Source: Rhodococcus sp. SMB37
Lineage (GTDB): Bacteria > Actinomycetota > Actinomycetes > Mycobacteriales > Mycobacteriaceae
Reading direction: 5' to 3'
NCBI RefSeq assembly: GCF_004345605.1
Contig: NZ_SLVY01000021.1
Coordinates: forward strand, 1 to 64,000
Length of the DNA: 64,000 nt
The notes under the pieces were generated by a model. It had not been told where the DNA came from. It saw only the letters and a program-made list of their open reading frames with translations, and searched no databases. Position 1 is the first letter of the stretch, and every line of letters begins with the position of its first letter. Position numbers and translations under genes: made by a program. Shown piece by piece: positions 8,971-18,705 of the stretch.

Positions 8971-9377
8971 GACTGCCTCCACGGCAGGCCCGCGGCCCGC
9001 CAGCCCTGTCCGCCGCGATGCTTGTCGGCATCGAGCGGCCCTTCGAATCCTTCGAGAACGTTGTACGCAGGGGCCAGGCCCGCGGCCGTCGCAGCTTCGG
9101 CGGCGCCGATCGAACGCTGACCCGAGCGACACAGGAAGATCACCGGTCCGCCGCCGATCCCGGCGGCCTTCAGCTCGTCGACGAAGCGCTCGTTGGGGGC
9201 ACCCGCGGGGTACGACACCCATTCGACGAACAGCGTGCGGCGCCCGATGGATGCGGTGTCGGGGACACCCACGTATTTCCATTCGGCGTCGGTGCGCACA
9301 TCGACGAGCACGGCATCCTGATTTTCCTGCAGCAGCTCCCAGGCGTGCTGCGGCGTGATATCACCTGCGTAGCTCAC
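8967..9377 (-). CDS. Rhodanese-like sulfurtransferase
   Basis: A single rhodanese domain of 136 residues. DAVLVDVRTDAEW is the CH2A-like motif, and the active-site loop is CRSGQRS with the persulfide-carrying cysteine. It ends in GWRAAGLPW, as in small actinobacterial rhodaneses. It probably carries or delivers sulfane sulfur. Translational overlap with metZ suggests a role in homocysteine formation, though this link is not proven. The GTG start has AAAAGG upstream. Confidence 0.9.
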   Translation of the reverse strand: MSYAGDITPQHAWELLQENQDAVLVDVRTDAEWKYVGVPDTASIGRRTLFVEWVSYPAGAPNERFVDELKAAGIGGGPVIFLCRSGQRSIGAAEAATAAGLAPAYNVLEGFEGPLDADKHRGGQGWRAAGLPWRQS

Positions 9378-9450
9378 GCGAATACCTTTTCACAGGTCAA
9401 GCGCGCGCGACTACGCGGGGAGGTGGATCAGGAGGATCGAGCCGGGCTGA

Positions 9451-9894
9451 TCAGGCGGTGCAGACGCGCCACACGTCGTCGGCGAGGGTCAGGTTCCACG
9501 TCTCGGTCGTCGACTCACCGTCGATCACGGTGGTGACATCGACAGTGGCCTTGTCGCCGTCGATGACGATGTTGTCGGTGCGCTGCAGTTCGATGTCGCT
9601 GTCGACCCCGGCGAGCGGCCCCTCACCGCGGCGCAGTTCGCCGCAGCGGAGTATGACGAGGACATCCTCGTCGTCTGCGTTGACGGCCTTGACGTAGTCG
9701 CTGGTGGTGCGCGTGATCCGTTCGTTGTCGTCGAGGGACTCGCCTTCGGGCGAGAGCAACTGCGTGACGACGAGCACCAGCGCGAGGACGACGATCACGA
9801 GCACCGCGCCGATGAACGGCCAGGGTGTGCTGCTCGTGGGTCCGTCCGGTTCGAGACCGTCGGGTTCGGGATCGGGGTCACGCCGTTGTGCCAT
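9451..9894 (-). CDS. Membrane-anchored conserved actinobacterial protein (Rv0361-like)
   Basis: 147 residues. A proline-rich acidic cytoplasmic N terminus is followed by one membrane segment (FIGAVLVIVVLALVLVVTQLL). The outer domain resembles the NTF2-like or DUF4878 type: TSDYVKAVNADD, a paired cysteine region (LRCGELRRG and WRVCTA) and a closing TWNLTLADDVWRV. The two cysteines could form a disulfide. The ATG at 9894 is preceded by TAGGAT 7 bases upstream and no ribosome binding site, which suggests leaderless expression; a longer frame starting at 9948 is less likely. The function is unknown. The link to M. tuberculosis Rv0361 rests on architecture and region, from memory. Confidence 0.75.
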   Translation of the reverse strand: MAQRRDPDPEPDGLEPDGPTSSTPWPFIGAVLVIVVLALVLVVTQLLSPEGESLDDNERITRTTSDYVKAVNADDEDVLVILRCGELRRGEGPLAGVDSDIELQRTDNIVIDGDKATVDVTTVIDGESTTETWNLTLADDVWRVCTA

Positions 9895-9939
9895 GCGGAT
9901 GATCCTATCCTCGGCGGATCCACCCTCGGTCGGCTGCAT

Positions 9940-9969
9940 TTGCGCCAATAAACCCTAGTGAGGTAGGAA
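9940..9969 (+). promoter_or_regulatory. Putative promoter of the Cys leader peptide and fprA
   Basis: TTGCGC (9940-9945) and TAGGAA (9964-9969) are separated by 18 bases. The -10 box ends six bases before the leader-peptide ATG, so the leader would be nearly leaderless. Assigned by pattern only. Confidence 0.45.
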
Positions 9970-9975
9970 TTAACC

Positions 9976-10050
9976 ATGGCCACCACTCCGCTCGTCCGAC
10001 GCCTCGCCGTCGACCTGTGCCGCGTGAGTGCCCACATGTGTTGTCGCTGA
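9976..10050 (+). CDS. Cysteine-rich leader peptide upstream of fprA
   Basis: A 24-residue open frame. It contains LAVDLCRVSAHMCCR at its end, matching the pattern of actinobacterial attenuation leader peptides (DLCRV...CC near the stop) found before sulfur-assimilation genes. In mycobacteria such Cys-rich leaders couple ribosome stalling at Cys codons to downstream expression. The paired Cys codons (TGT TGT) lie just before the stop. fprA starts 132 bases later. FprA-type reductases can supply electrons to sulfite reductase, so cysteine control would make sense. No terminator or anti-terminator pair was clearly seen in the gap, so the mechanism is uncertain. Confidence 0.7.
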   Translation: MATTPLVRRLAVDLCRVSAHMCCR

Positions 10051-10182
10051 AGCGATTCTCCCGACGTTTCCCGGAGTTCTCCTCCACCGTCATCCCGCGC
10101 GACCCTGCGCCCGCCCACTGAGGGCAGCCTTAATTTAAGCTGGATATGTCCGTCCGCACACCGAAGAGGTAGTTGATCCCCT

Positions 10183-11577
10183 GTGACTGATCAGAGCCGT
10201 CCCCTTCGCGTCGCGATAGTCGGTGCCGGCCCCGCCGGTATCTACGCCGCCGATGCACTCATGAAGTCCGACACTGCGCAGGATCCCGGGGTGAGCATCG
10301 ACCTGTTCGAACGCATGCCGGCGCCGTTCGGCCTCATCCGCTACGGCGTGGCACCCGACCATCCGCGCATCAAGGGCATCATCACCGCGCTGCACAAGGT
10401 GCTCGACAAACCCAACGTGCGCCTGCTCGGCAACCTCGACTACGGCGTCGACATCACTCTCGACGACCTGTACCGCTTCTACGACGCGGTGATCTTCTCG
10501 ACCGGCGCCAACGCCGACCGTGAACTGACGATCCCCGGCATCGAACTCGACGGCAGCTACGGCGCCGCCGACTTCGTGTCCTGGTACGACGGCCACCCCG
10601 ATGTGCCGCGTACCTGGCCGCTCGAGGCCGAGAAGGTCGCGGTCCTCGGCGTCGGCAACGTCGCGCTCGACATCGCGCGCGTGCTCGCCAAGACCGGCGA
10701 CGAACTGCTGCCCACCGAGATCCCGCCGAACGTCTACGAGGGCCTGAAGAACAACAAGGCCGTCGAGGTGCACGTCTTCGGGCGTCGCGGCCCGGCCCAG
10801 GCCAAGTTCACCCCGCTCGAGCTGCGCGAACTCGACCACTCGCCGACCATCGAGGTCATCGTCGACCCCGAGGACATCGACTACGACGCCGGCTCCGAGG
10901 CAGCGCGCCGCAACTCGAAGCAGGTCGACATGGTCGCCAACACCCTGCAGGACTGGGCCATCCGCGACGCAGGAAATCGTCCGCACAAGCTGTTCCTGCA
11001 CTTCTTCGAGTCGCCCGCCGAGGTTCTCGGCGAGAACGGCAAGGTCGTCGGTCTGCGTACCGAGCGCACCGAACTCGACGGCACGGGCAACGTCCGCGGC
11101 ACCGGCAAGACCCGCGACTGGGACGTGCAGGCCGTGTACCGCGCAGTGGGCTATCTGTCGCAGAACATCGCGAACCTGCCGTTCGACGAGCAGGCAGGCA
11201 CCGTTCCCAACGAGGCCGGGCGTGTGCTCGCCGACGAGACCGTCGAAGGCCCCGACCGGTTCATGCCGCACACGTACGTCACCGGCTGGATCAAGCGCGG
11301 CCCGGTCGGCCTCATCGGCCACACCAAGGGCGATGCCAACGAGACCGTCGCGAACCTGCTCGAGGACCGCGCTGCAGGCCGTCTCAACACCCCGGAAGCC
11401 CCGGGAGTGGACGACATCGTGCAGTTCCTCGAGGAGAAGCAGCTGCCGTACACGACGTGGCAGGGCTGGTACCGCCTCGACGCGCACGAGCGCAGCCTCG
11501 GCGAAGCAGAGGGTCGCGAGCGCGTGAAGGTCGTCGAGCGCGAGGACATGTTCCGCGCCTCGGAACCCCACAAGTAA
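10183..11577 (+). CDS. fprA: FprA-type NADPH-ferredoxin reductase
   Basis: 464 residues, adrenodoxin-reductase-like. The FAD-binding Rossmann motif VAIVGAGPAGIYAADAL is near residue 8, followed by MPAPFGLIRYGVAPDH. The NADPH-binding motif is VLGVGNVALDIARVL near residue 155. The C-terminal ATG-type motif reads VTGWIKRGPVGLIGHTKGDA. The enzyme passes electrons from NADPH to ferredoxins in the cytoplasm and so serves sulfite reductase, cytochromes P450 or desaturases. The GTG start has GAAGAGG about 14 bases upstream, which is a long spacing. The Cys-rich leader peptide upstream favours a role in sulfite reduction. Confidence 0.93.
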   Translation: MTDQSRPLRVAIVGAGPAGIYAADALMKSDTAQDPGVSIDLFERMPAPFGLIRYGVAPDHPRIKGIITALHKVLDKPNVRLLGNLDYGVDITLDDLYRFYDAVIFSTGANADRELTIPGIELDGSYGAADFVSWYDGHPDVPRTWPLEAEKVAVLGVGNVALDIARVLAKTGDELLPTEIPPNVYEGLKNNKAVEVHVFGRRGPAQAKFTPLELRELDHSPTIEVIVDPEDIDYDAGSEAARRNSKQVDMVANTLQDWAIRDAGNRPHKLFLHFFESPAEVLGENGKVVGLRTERTELDGTGNVRGTGKTRDWDVQAVYRAVGYLSQNIANLPFDEQAGTVPNEAGRVLADETVEGPDRFMPHTYVTGWIKRGPVGLIGHTKGDANETVANLLEDRAAGRLNTPEAPGVDDIVQFLEEKQLPYTTWQGWYRLDAHERSLGEAEGRERVKVVEREDMFRASEPHK

Positions 11578-11598
11578 CCACTACCACCTGCGGTTCTT

Positions 11599-11638
11599 CC
11601 GGCCGGATGCCACGTCGACGGATGTGGTATCCGGCCGG
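11599..11638 (+). terminator. Strong hairpin between convergent fprA and the DUF456 gene
   Basis: CCGGCCGGAT and ATCCGGCCGG form a 10-bp stem. It is extended by CCAC/GTGG after a G-T position, around a 10-base loop. It begins 22 bases after the fprA stop codon and ends just before the stop codon of the opposing gene, so it can terminate from both sides. A short CCCCGTTTC follows. Confidence 0.7.
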
Positions 11639-11645
11639 CCCCGTT

Positions 11646-12128
11646 TCAGGCGAACAGCACGGCACCGAACCACGCGCCGGCGGCTACGAGCCCACCGAGC
11701 AGTTCGACGAGCATCGACAGGCCCACGGCCTTCGTCGCTTCCACCGTCGAACGCCACGCATCCTTGTGCGTCCGATGCCGCTGGGCCTCCGACACATACA
11801 TTCCGAGCAGGAATCCGAGAAACAGGCCGATCACCGGGATCACGAAGAACCCGACGATGCCGACCAACCCGCCGATGACCAGCGACCGGTTGGGCACTCC
11901 CGACCGCTGAAGCCGCTTACCGGGCCAGGTGTATTTGACGACCCCGGTGACCAGCAGCGCGACCGTCGTCACCGCGAACACCGCCCATGCGACGGTGCCG
12001 CCGGTCATGAACGCCCACACCGCGATCGCCGCGAAGATCAACAACACACCCGGCAGGATCGGCACGACGATGCCGACCAGCCCCACGAGGATCGCGAGAC
12101 CGACGAGGAGTTCGGCCCCTGCACTCAC
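11646..12128 (-). CDS. DUF456 family membrane protein
   Basis: 160 residues and four or five membrane segments. The family core is visible as [20 protein letters not shown] at the N terminus and [20 protein letters not shown] in the middle, a duplicated glycine/proline-rich helix pair typical of DUF456. The function is unknown. The GTG start overlaps the purT stop codon (GTGA). A longer frame reading into purT is spurious. It is probably co-translated with purT. Confidence 0.8.
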   Translation of the reverse strand: MSAGAELLVGLAILVGLVGIVVPILPGVLLIFAAIAVWAFMTGGTVAWAVFAVTTVALLVTGVVKYTWPGKRLQRSGVPNRSLVIGGLVGIVGFFVIPVIGLFLGFLLGMYVSEAQRHRTHKDAWRSTVEATKAVGLSMLVELLGGLVAAGAWFGAVLFA

Positions 12129-13348
12129 GGCGCGACGGGGTGAACGAGGGACGCTGCGCGCGTCGCGCGTTCGCGGGCAGCGTCGACGTCCGGTCCGGTC
12201 GAGACGGCCACACCCATCCGGCGGCGCAGGAACGATTCGGGCTTCCCGAACAGGCGCACATCCGTCTCCGGTGTACGCAGGGCCTCGGCGACACCGTCGA
12301 ACGCGATACCGGTCGCGTCGAGTCCGCCGTAGATCACGGCGGATGCACCCGGACGCAACTGCTCCACGTCCACCGGCAGCCCGAGAATCGCGCGGGCGTG
12401 CAGTTCGAACTCGGAGTAGCGCTGGCTCCCCATGGTGACCAGCCCGGTGTCGTGCGGGCGGGGGCTCACCTCGGAGAAGTAGACGTCGTCGCCCTTGACG
12501 AACAGTTCGACGCCGAACACTCCCCGGCCACCGAGCGCGCCGGTCACGGCCGCCGCGACCTCCCGCGACCGGGCGAGCGCGGCGTCGCTCATCGGCTGCG
12601 GTTGCCACGATTCGACGTAGTCGCCGTCGCGCTGCAGGTGACCGATCGGTTCACAGAAAAAGGTCTCGACCTCCCCCGATTCGCCGACTGCACGCACAGT
12701 GAGCTGTGTGATCTCGTAGTCGAAGTCGACGAACCCTTCCACGATGACGGTGCCGTGGTTGATGCGTCCCCCTGCCAGGGCGTATTCCCACGCGGCGTTC
12801 AGGTCGTCGGCCGAACGCACCGTCGACTGGCCTTTGCCGGACGACGACATGACCGGCTTGATCACGCACGGGAAGCCGATCGCCTCGGTGGCGGCTCGGA
12901 CCTCGTCGAGGGAGTTCGCGAATCGGTAGGGCGACGTCGGCAGGCCCAGTTCCTCCGCTGCGAGCCGGCGGATGCCCTCCCGGTTCATCGTCAGCTGCGT
13001 GGCCCGCGCGGTGGGGATCACCTCGGCGAGGCCGCGCTGCTCCACGGTGGCGAGCGCGTCGGTGGCGATGGCTTCGATCTCGGGAACCACCAGATGGGGG
13101 CGTTCGGCCTCGATGACCGCGAGCACGGCTTCCGGGTCGCCCATGTCGATGACGTGGGCCCGGTGCGCGACCTGATGACCGGGTGCGTCGGCGTATCGGT
13201 CCACCGCGATCACCTCCACACCGAGGCGCTGCAATGCGATGGTCACCTCCTTGCCGAGCTCGCCCGACCCGAGCAGCAGGACACGGGTGGCAGAGAGAGA
13301 CAGCGGAGTGCCGAGACGTGGAGAGATACGGGGACGCGATGAGACCAT
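12125..13348 (-). CDS. purT: Formate-dependent phosphoribosylglycinamide formyltransferase (GAR transformylase 2)
   Basis: 407 residues, ATP-grasp superfamily. The N-terminal domain has [21 protein letters not shown]. The ATP-grasp part includes [16 protein letters not shown], and the metal-binding region is [20 protein letters not shown] ([14 protein letters not shown]). The enzyme uses formate and ATP to formylate glycinamide ribonucleotide in purine synthesis, without folate. The ATG at 13348 has no ribosome binding site but a TATAGT box 6 bases upstream, so it is probably leaderless. It is divergent from nrdJ, with only 44 bases between start codons. Confidence 0.95.
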   Translation of the reverse strand: MVSSRPRISPRLGTPLSLSATRVLLLGSGELGKEVTIALQRLGVEVIAVDRYADAPGHQVAHRAHVIDMGDPEAVLAVIEAERPHLVVPEIEAIATDALATVEQRGLAEVIPTARATQLTMNREGIRRLAAEELGLPTSPYRFANSLDEVRAATEAIGFPCVIKPVMSSSGKGQSTVRSADDLNAAWEYALAGGRINHGTVIVEGFVDFDYEITQLTVRAVGESGEVETFFCEPIGHLQRDGDYVESWQPQPMSDAALARSREVAAAVTGALGGRGVFGVELFVKGDDVYFSEVSPRPHDTGLVTMGSQRYSEFELHARAILGLPVDVEQLRPGASAVIYGGLDATGIAFDGVAEALRTPETDVRLFGKPESFLRRRMGVAVSTGPDVDAARERATRAASLVHPVAP

Positions 13349-13354
13349 GGTGGG

Positions 13355-13360
13355 ACTATA
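13355..13360 (-). promoter_or_regulatory. Putative -10 box of purT (leaderless)
   Basis: TATAGT on the minus strand ends six bases before the purT ATG, which would place transcription start at or beside the start codon. The gap to nrdJ is 44 bases, so the purT -35 region must overlap the nrdJ leader and its ribosome binding site. Confidence 0.55.
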
Positions 13361-13392
13361 TGTGGCAACCGTCGCCGTCCCGGAAGGAAGCG

Positions 13393-16164
13393 ATGAGCAG
13401 TGCACCACAGTCGAGCAGGACAGGGCAGCGCACAATGATTGCGCGTCCCGATCACGCACGCGGCGATGTCCACCGCGCTCGTGCTGATGTCCACTGGTTC
13501 ACGACACCCGGGGTCGATCCCGCCGACGAGGTGACCTGGCAGCGCCGCGACGCCCGCATCGTCCACCACGGCACCGGTGAGGTCGTCTTCGAGCAACCGG
13601 GCGTCGAGTTCCCGGAGTTCTGGTCTCAGAACGCCACCGATATCGTCACGCAGAAGTACTTCCGCGGGCAGATCGGCACCGCCACCCGCGAGCATTCGCT
13701 GCGTGATGTGGTCGCGCGCATCGTCGACACGATCACCGCGTGGGGCACCACCGACGGTCACCTCGACGACCCGTCCGCGTTCGCCGCCGAGCTGACACAT
13801 CTGCTGCTGCATCAGAAGGCGTCGTTCAACAGCCCGGTGTGGTTCAACATCGGTGTGCCCGACACTCCGCAGCAGGCAAGCGCCTGTTTCATCCTGTCCG
13901 TCGACGACAGCATCGACTCGATCCTCGAGTGGTACCGGCAAGAAGCAGTGATCTTCAAGGGTGGCTCCGGGGCGGGCGTGAACCTCTCACGCATCCGATC
14001 GTCCGTCGAGCATCTCGGAGGAGGTGGCACGGCGTCCGGCCCGGTCAGCTTCATGCGCGGGGCCGACGCATCGGCGGGGACCATCAAGTCGGGCGGCAAG
14101 ACCCGCCGCGCCGCGAAGATGGTGATCCTCGACGTCGCGCATCCCGACATCGAGGAGTTCGTCGACTGCAAGGCGATCGAGGAACGCAAGGCGCGAGTAC
14201 TCGCGGACGCCGGGTTCGACATGGGGCTGAGTGGTTCCGACATCCATTCGGTGCAGTATCAGAATGCGAACAATTCGGTGCGGGTCACCGACGAGTTCAT
14301 GCAGACCGTCGTCGACGACGCGCAGTGGCCGCTGCGCGCGGTGACGACCGGCGAGTCCGTCCGCACGGTCCGAGCGCGAGACCTCCTGCAGCGCATCGCT
14401 GCTGCCACATGGGAGTGCGCCGACCCGGGCATGCAGTACGACACCACGATCAACCGTTGGCACACCGCGGCGTCGACCGGCCGGATCAACGGATCCAACC
14501 CGTGCTCTGAATACATGCACCTCGACGATTCCGCATGCAACCTGTCGAGCCTGAATCTGCTGACATTCCTGCGGGAAGACGGCGTGTTCGACGTCGACGG
14601 ATTCCGGCATGCCGTCGCGGTGATGCTCACCGCGCAGGAAATCCTCGTCGGTCGCGCCGACTACCCCACCGAGAAGATAGGTGAGACGTCCCGCCGGTTC
14701 CGGCAGCTCGGCCTCGGATACGCGAATCTCGGTGCGCTGCTGATGGCATCGGGGCTTCCGTACGACAGCGAGGCCGGCCGCGCCTGTGCCGCCGCGATCA
14801 CCTCATTGATGACGGGGCACGCATACGAGGTGTCGGCGCGCCTCGCGGAACGACTGGGCCCGTTCGACGGGTACGCCGAGAACCGCGACTCGATGCTCGG
14901 CGTGCTCGCACGGCATCGCGGTGCGGTCGACGACGTCGATGTCGAACTCGCTCCGCCGGTCGTACTGGCGGCGGCCCGTGAGGCGTGGGATCGCGCGGTC
15001 ACCGACGGCACCGAGCACGGTGTGCGGAACAGCCAGGTGACGGTGCTCGCTCCCACCGGCACGATCGGCCTGGCGATGGACTGCGACACCACCGGCATCG
15101 AGCCCGATCTGGCCCTGGTCAAGACGAAGAAACTCGTAGGCGGCGGCAGTCTGTCGATCGTCAACCGCAGTGTGCCGCGCGCGCTGTCACGGCTCGGATA
15201 CGATCCCGCCGAGGTCGCCGATATCGTCGCCCACCTGGACCGGCAGCACACCCTCGCGGGCGCTCCGCATGTGCACGTCGAACATCACCCGGTGTTCGCA
15301 ACATCGATGGGCAGCAATGTGATTGCGCCGCGAGGACATGTGACGATGATGGCGGCGGTACAGCCGTTCCTGTCGGGTGCGATCTCGAAGACGGTGAATC
15401 TTCCGGAGTCCGCAACCGTCGACGACATCGCAGACCTGTACGTAGACGCGTGGCGGCTGGGTCTGAAGGCGATCGCTGTCTACCGCGACAACTGCAAGCT
15501 CGGGCAACCACTGTCCACGTCGACGCCCCCGGCTCCGTCCGCCTCGGACATTGCTCCGGTTGCGACTGCCCGTCGGGAGCGTCTGCCGCGCACCCGCAAT
15601 TCGCGCACGTTCGAGTTCCGGGTTGCCGACTGCAAGGGTTTCGTCACGGTCGGCGAATACGACGACGGGCGCCCCGGAGAGTTGTTCCTGCGCGTCTCGA
15701 AGCAGGGCTCCACCCTCGCCGGCATCATGGACGCGTTCTCCATGGCGGTCAGTTACGGCCTGCAATACGGGGTTCCGCTGCGGACGTTCGTGCGGGCGTT
15801 CACCAGCACGCGGTTCGAACCGGCGGGCATCACCGACGATCCGGATCTGCGGATCGCCTCGTCGATCCTCGACTACATATTCCGCAGGCTCGCGGTGGAT
15901 TACCTCGAAATCGACGAGCGGATGGAACTCGGTGTGCGTACCGGTGGGGAACGGGCCGCGCAGGACGGACTCGCCCCCGATCTGCCGACCCCGGACGATG
16001 TCCATGCCACCGCCGACACCCGTCAGGGCCATGCGGCGTCGGGTCCGTCGCGATCCGGCTCCGGTTCGGACGCGCCGTACTGCATGCAATGCGGCGTGCA
16101 GATGCAGCGGTCGGGATCGTGTCACGCCTGCCCGTCATGTGGAAACACGAGTGGCTGCAGCTGA
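13393..16164 (+). CDS. nrdJ: Adenosylcobalamin-dependent class II ribonucleotide reductase
   Basis: 923 residues. The active-site cysteines and radical region are visible in [11 protein letters not shown], the glutamate/cysteine motif [12 protein letters not shown] and the phosphate-binding [19 protein letters not shown]. The extension [24 protein letters not shown] and a C-terminal cysteine cluster ([17 protein letters not shown]) are the swinging-arm or zinc-type tail of long NrdJ proteins. It reduces ribonucleotides with AdoCbl and works with or without oxygen. The start is set by GGAAGGA just upstream of ATG 13393. It needs B12, which ties it to the importers in this window. No riboswitch is seen here, as expected for a B12-requiring enzyme. 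Confidence 0.95.
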   Translation: MSSAPQSSRTGQRTMIARPDHARGDVHRARADVHWFTTPGVDPADEVTWQRRDARIVHHGTGEVVFEQPGVEFPEFWSQNATDIVTQKYFRGQIGTATREHSLRDVVARIVDTITAWGTTDGHLDDPSAFAAELTHLLLHQKASFNSPVWFNIGVPDTPQQASACFILSVDDSIDSILEWYRQEAVIFKGGSGAGVNLSRIRSSVEHLGGGGTASGPVSFMRGADASAGTIKSGGKTRRAAKMVILDVAHPDIEEFVDCKAIEERKARVLADAGFDMGLSGSDIHSVQYQNANNSVRVTDEFMQTVVDDAQWPLRAVTTGESVRTVRARDLLQRIAAATWECADPGMQYDTTINRWHTAASTGRINGSNPCSEYMHLDDSACNLSSLNLLTFLREDGVFDVDGFRHAVAVMLTAQEILVGRADYPTEKIGETSRRFRQLGLGYANLGALLMASGLPYDSEAGRACAAAITSLMTGHAYEVSARLAERLGPFDGYAENRDSMLGVLARHRGAVDDVDVELAPPVVLAAAREAWDRAVTDGTEHGVRNSQVTVLAPTGTIGLAMDCDTTGIEPDLALVKTKKLVGGGSLSIVNRSVPRALSRLGYDPAEVADIVAHLDRQHTLAGAPHVHVEHHPVFATSMGSNVIAPRGHVTMMAAVQPFLSGAISKTVNLPESATVDDIADLYVDAWRLGLKAIAVYRDNCKLGQPLSTSTPPAPSASDIAPVATARRERLPRTRNSRTFEFRVADCKGFVTVGEYDDGRPGELFLRVSKQGSTLAGIMDAFSMAVSYGLQYGVPLRTFVRAFTSTRFEPAGITDDPDLRIASSILDYIFRRLAVDYLEIDERMELGVRTGGERAAQDGLAPDLPTPDDVHATADTRQGHAASGPSRSGSGSDAPYCMQCGVQMQRSGSCHACPSCGNTSGCS

Positions 16165-16191
16165 TCTGCGCTCGTATCGCATACTGGCCGG

Positions 16192-16620
16192 ATGAACTTG
16201 GGCGTCGATACAGAACTGACGTTGCTCGCGGCAGGGCTGATATTCCTGCTCGCTCTGGCGTTGGGTGTGTGGAAGTACCGGCAGATGGCGACGTCGGAGA
16301 CGCATCTCGCGCACCCGTATGTGGACATCGCGCACCGCTCGGCGTTGATGTATGCGTTCGCGACGCTACTCATCGCTGTGTTCGTGGAGCTCAGCGCATG
16401 GCCGACATGGGTGAATCTGACGGCGGCCGCGGTGGTCGTGGTGTTCTTCGTCGGCGCGATCGCGAGTTACATCCTCCACGGCGTGCTGCGCGACACCACC
16501 AACCAGTTCGCACATCCTACTCGAGGGCTGGGTGTCGCGATGGCCGCGCTCATCGTCGGCGAGATGGGCGGGTTCGCGGTGCTGCTCGCCGGGTTCGTGA
16601 AGGGCAGCTTCCTGACGTAA
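16192..16620 (+). CDS. Small four-helix integral membrane protein
   Basis: 142 residues with four hydrophobic segments (AAGLIFLLALALGVWKY; SALMYAFATLLIAVFVEL; LTAAAVVVVFFVGAIASY; VAMAALIVGEMGGFAVLLAGF). Histidines in HLAHPYVDIAHR and a basic loop lie on one face. I do not recognise a family with a known function. The ATG has a CATACT box 6 bases upstream and no ribosome binding site, so it is probably leaderless and independent of nrdJ, which ends 27 bases earlier. Confidence 0.7.
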   Translation: MNLGVDTELTLLAAGLIFLLALALGVWKYRQMATSETHLAHPYVDIAHRSALMYAFATLLIAVFVELSAWPTWVNLTAAAVVVVFFVGAIASYILHGVLRDTTNQFAHPTRGLGVAMAALIVGEMGGFAVLLAGFVKGSFLT

Positions 16621-16645
16621 GCGCTTTGTCGTTCGTGATTCTCGG

Positions 16646-17026
16646 TCAGACGTGATTCTCGATGAGCGAGAGCACGTTGCTGTGCGGGTCGCGGAACCAC
16701 GCGACCCGCAGCCCGTCGGGCGCGGTCCATGCGTCGTGGTCGTCCTGATCCATGCCTGTGTACCGAATGAAGTCGACGCCCTTGGCCCGGAGTCGGTCGA
16801 CGGTCTCGTCGAGGTCGAGCACCCGCCAGCCCAAGGCGGTGTATCCGGTCTCGCCGCGCGATTGCACGAGGGTGATCCGCACGGGGGCTCCTTCACCTCC
16901 GTCGATCACCAGCGTGAAATTGTCCCGATCGATCTTCCGGAAGCCGAGGGTATCGACATAGAACATTTCCGAGACATCGAGATCGGTGCTCGGCACGAAG
17001 CTCACGAGTTGGCCGCTGATCGTCAT
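16646..17026 (-). CDS. VOC-family (glyoxalase/bleomycin-resistance fold) protein
   Basis: 126 residues, one VOC module with two beta-alpha-beta-beta-beta halves. VSFVPSTDLDVSEMFYVDTLGF opens the first. YTALGWRVLDLDETVDRLRAKGVDF opens the second, which ends with APDGLRVAWFRDPHSNVLSLIEN. The closing DPHSNVLSL is the usual VOC end, with a metal-ligand-like glutamate in LIEN. The substrate is unknown. The ATG at 17026 is chosen because family similarity begins there; the frame upstream is a shadow of the neighbouring gene. Confidence 0.8.
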   Translation of the reverse strand: MTISGQLVSFVPSTDLDVSEMFYVDTLGFRKIDRDNFTLVIDGGEGAPVRITLVQSRGETGYTALGWRVLDLDETVDRLRAKGVDFIRYTGMDQDDHDAWTAPDGLRVAWFRDPHSNVLSLIENHV

Positions 17027-17117
17027 GGCACCCACTCTGCTCCGTACGCACCTCACTCGGCAACAGATCAGGTCACAATCGTGTTGACCTCGACCGCGTT
17101 GACCTACTCTGGGATGC

Positions 17118-17498
17118 ATGAGCACCTCGGAGATCGCGACCGTTCTGGCCTGGCACGATGCCGTCAACAGTAACGACATCGACACTCTGGTGGAGTTGTC
17201 CAGCGACGACATCGTGTTGCCCACCGATGACGATGATCCCGACCAGGGCCTCGACGAATTGCGCGAGTGGGCTACCTCGTCGGGTGTCACGCTCGAGATG
17301 GGTCGCATGTTCGTGCACCACGGCATCGTCGTCGTCGAAGAGAAGTCCACGTGGGCATCCGACCCCGGCACCCCGGTCGAGGAGGCCATCGCATTCCGTG
17401 TGGTCGAGGACCAGGTTGTCACGGTCGTGCGCCACGGCAGTCTCCAGGACGCGTTCGAGGCGACCGGACTCGGCGAGGCCGACCTGTACGAGCAGTGA
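17118..17498 (+). CDS. NTF2/SnoaL-like fold protein
   Basis: 126 residues. EIATVLAWHDAVNSNDIDTLVELSSDDIVLP is the first helix-strand block of SnoaL/NTF2-like proteins, which include polyketide cyclases and small isomerases. HHGIVVVEEKSTW and AIAFRVVEDQVVTVVRHGSLQDAFEATGL follow. No catalytic residues can be assigned with confidence. The ATG has TACTCT about 7 bases upstream and no clear ribosome binding site. It is divergent from the VOC gene across about 90 bases. Confidence 0.75.
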   Translation: MSTSEIATVLAWHDAVNSNDIDTLVELSSDDIVLPTDDDDPDQGLDELREWATSSGVTLEMGRMFVHHGIVVVEEKSTWASDPGTPVEEAIAFRVVEDQVVTVVRHGSLQDAFEATGLGEADLYEQ

Positions 17499-17573
17499 CA
17501 CAGCAATATGTTGAACGCTCGCTAAGGTACTCTCCGTTGCATAGTCCCTACGCACCGGAGTGAGGTTCGACGA

Positions 17574-18671
17574 GTGTCTGCTGAAGCAGTTGAGAAGAAG
17601 GGCCCCCTCGCGAGTATCCGCGTCGTCGAGTTCAAGGGGCTCGGCCCCGGACCCCACGCTGCGACGCTGCTCGCCGATCTCGGCGCCGACGTCGTGACGG
17701 TCCAGCGCCCAGGCGGGATCCCGCCGGAGGGCGCGCGCGACCCGATCCAGCGGAATCGCCGCATCATCGAGGCCGACCTCAAGAACCCCGACGACATCGA
17801 GAAGGTGCTCTCGCTGCTCGAGCGCGCCGACGTGCTCATCGAGGGCTTCCGCCCCGGAGTCACCGAGCGCATGGGTCTGGGCCCCGACGTGGTACTCGAA
17901 CGCAACCCGCGCATCGTCTACGGCCGGATGACGGGCTGGGGTCAGGAAGGCCCGCTGGCGAACGCCGCCGGCCACGACATCAACTACATCTCCCTCACCG
18001 GTGTGCTGCACGCAATCGGTCGTAAGGGTGAACGTCCGGTGCCGCCGCTGAACATGGTGGGCGACTTCGGCGGCGGCTCGATGTTCCTGATCTTCGGTAT
18101 CCTCTCCGCGCTCGTCGAGCGAGGTGTGTCCGGGAAGGGTCAGGTCGTCGACGCAGCGATGGTCGACGGCGCACTGGCGCTGTCGCACATGATGTGGGCG
18201 TTCCGCGGCCGCGGCGCGTGGTCCGACGAACGCGGCGTGAACATGCTCGACACCGGCGCCCCGTATTACGAGGTGTACGAGACCAAGGACGGCAAGTACA
18301 TGGCTGTCGGCTCGATCGAGCCGCAGTTCTACGCGCTGCTGCTGAAGGGACTCGATCTCGACGCGGCCGAGCTGCCCACCCAGAACGATCCTGCGGCGTG
18401 GCCGGAGATGAAGAAGTTGTTCACGGAGAAGTTCCTGTCGAAGACGCGCGACGAGTGGTCGGCGATCTTCCTGGGCACCGACGCGTGTGTCTCCCCCGTT
18501 CTCACGTTCGCGGAGGCACCCGCGAACGAGCACATCGCGGCGCGCGGGTCGCTCATCGAGATCGAGGGCATCACCCAGCATGCTCCGGCTCCGCGGTTCT
18601 CCCGCACTCCGGCGGGCGAGCCGGCTGCGCCGGCGGGCGAGGCCACCGACATCACCACTCTGTGGGTCTGA
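17574..18671 (+). CDS. mcr: Alpha-methylacyl-CoA racemase / family III CoA-transferase
   Basis: 365 residues. [26 protein letters not shown] opens the family III fold. The motifs [16 protein letters not shown] (catalytic histidine) and [11 protein letters not shown] (catalytic aspartate) are those of the racemase branch, as in mycobacterial Mcr. The enzyme inverts 2-methylacyl-CoA centres so that branched or sterol side chains can enter beta-oxidation. A GTG start has GAGG 8 bases upstream. Distinction from formyl- or succinyl-CoA transferases rests on the His/Asp pair. Confidence 0.85.
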   Translation: MSAEAVEKKGPLASIRVVEFKGLGPGPHAATLLADLGADVVTVQRPGGIPPEGARDPIQRNRRIIEADLKNPDDIEKVLSLLERADVLIEGFRPGVTERMGLGPDVVLERNPRIVYGRMTGWGQEGPLANAAGHDINYISLTGVLHAIGRKGERPVPPLNMVGDFGGGSMFLIFGILSALVERGVSGKGQVVDAAMVDGALALSHMMWAFRGRGAWSDERGVNMLDTGAPYYEVYETKDGKYMAVGSIEPQFYALLLKGLDLDAAELPTQNDPAAWPEMKKLFTEKFLSKTRDEWSAIFLGTDACVSPVLTFAEAPANEHIAARGSLIEIEGITQHAPAPRFSRTPAGEPAAPAGEATDITTLWV

Positions 18672-18705
18672 TCAGGAGCCTGTAGCGACGCGGTGCCGCA
18701 TCGGA

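Noticed and set aside
10135-11571. A long open frame on the minus strand opposite fprA (about 478 codons)
   Set aside because: It is the codon-position shadow of a high-GC gene. It has no ribosome binding site and no recognisable domain, while the plus strand encodes a full FprA.
14985-16655. A second long plus-strand frame within nrdJ
   Set aside because: It is Arg-rich shadow sequence. The NrdJ frame contains all catalytic motifs and has its own ribosome binding site.
16646-17506. A longer form of the VOC protein with about 160 extra N-terminal residues
   Set aside because: The extra part is antisense to the SnoaL-like gene and has no family similarity. The ATG at 17026 begins the VOC fold.
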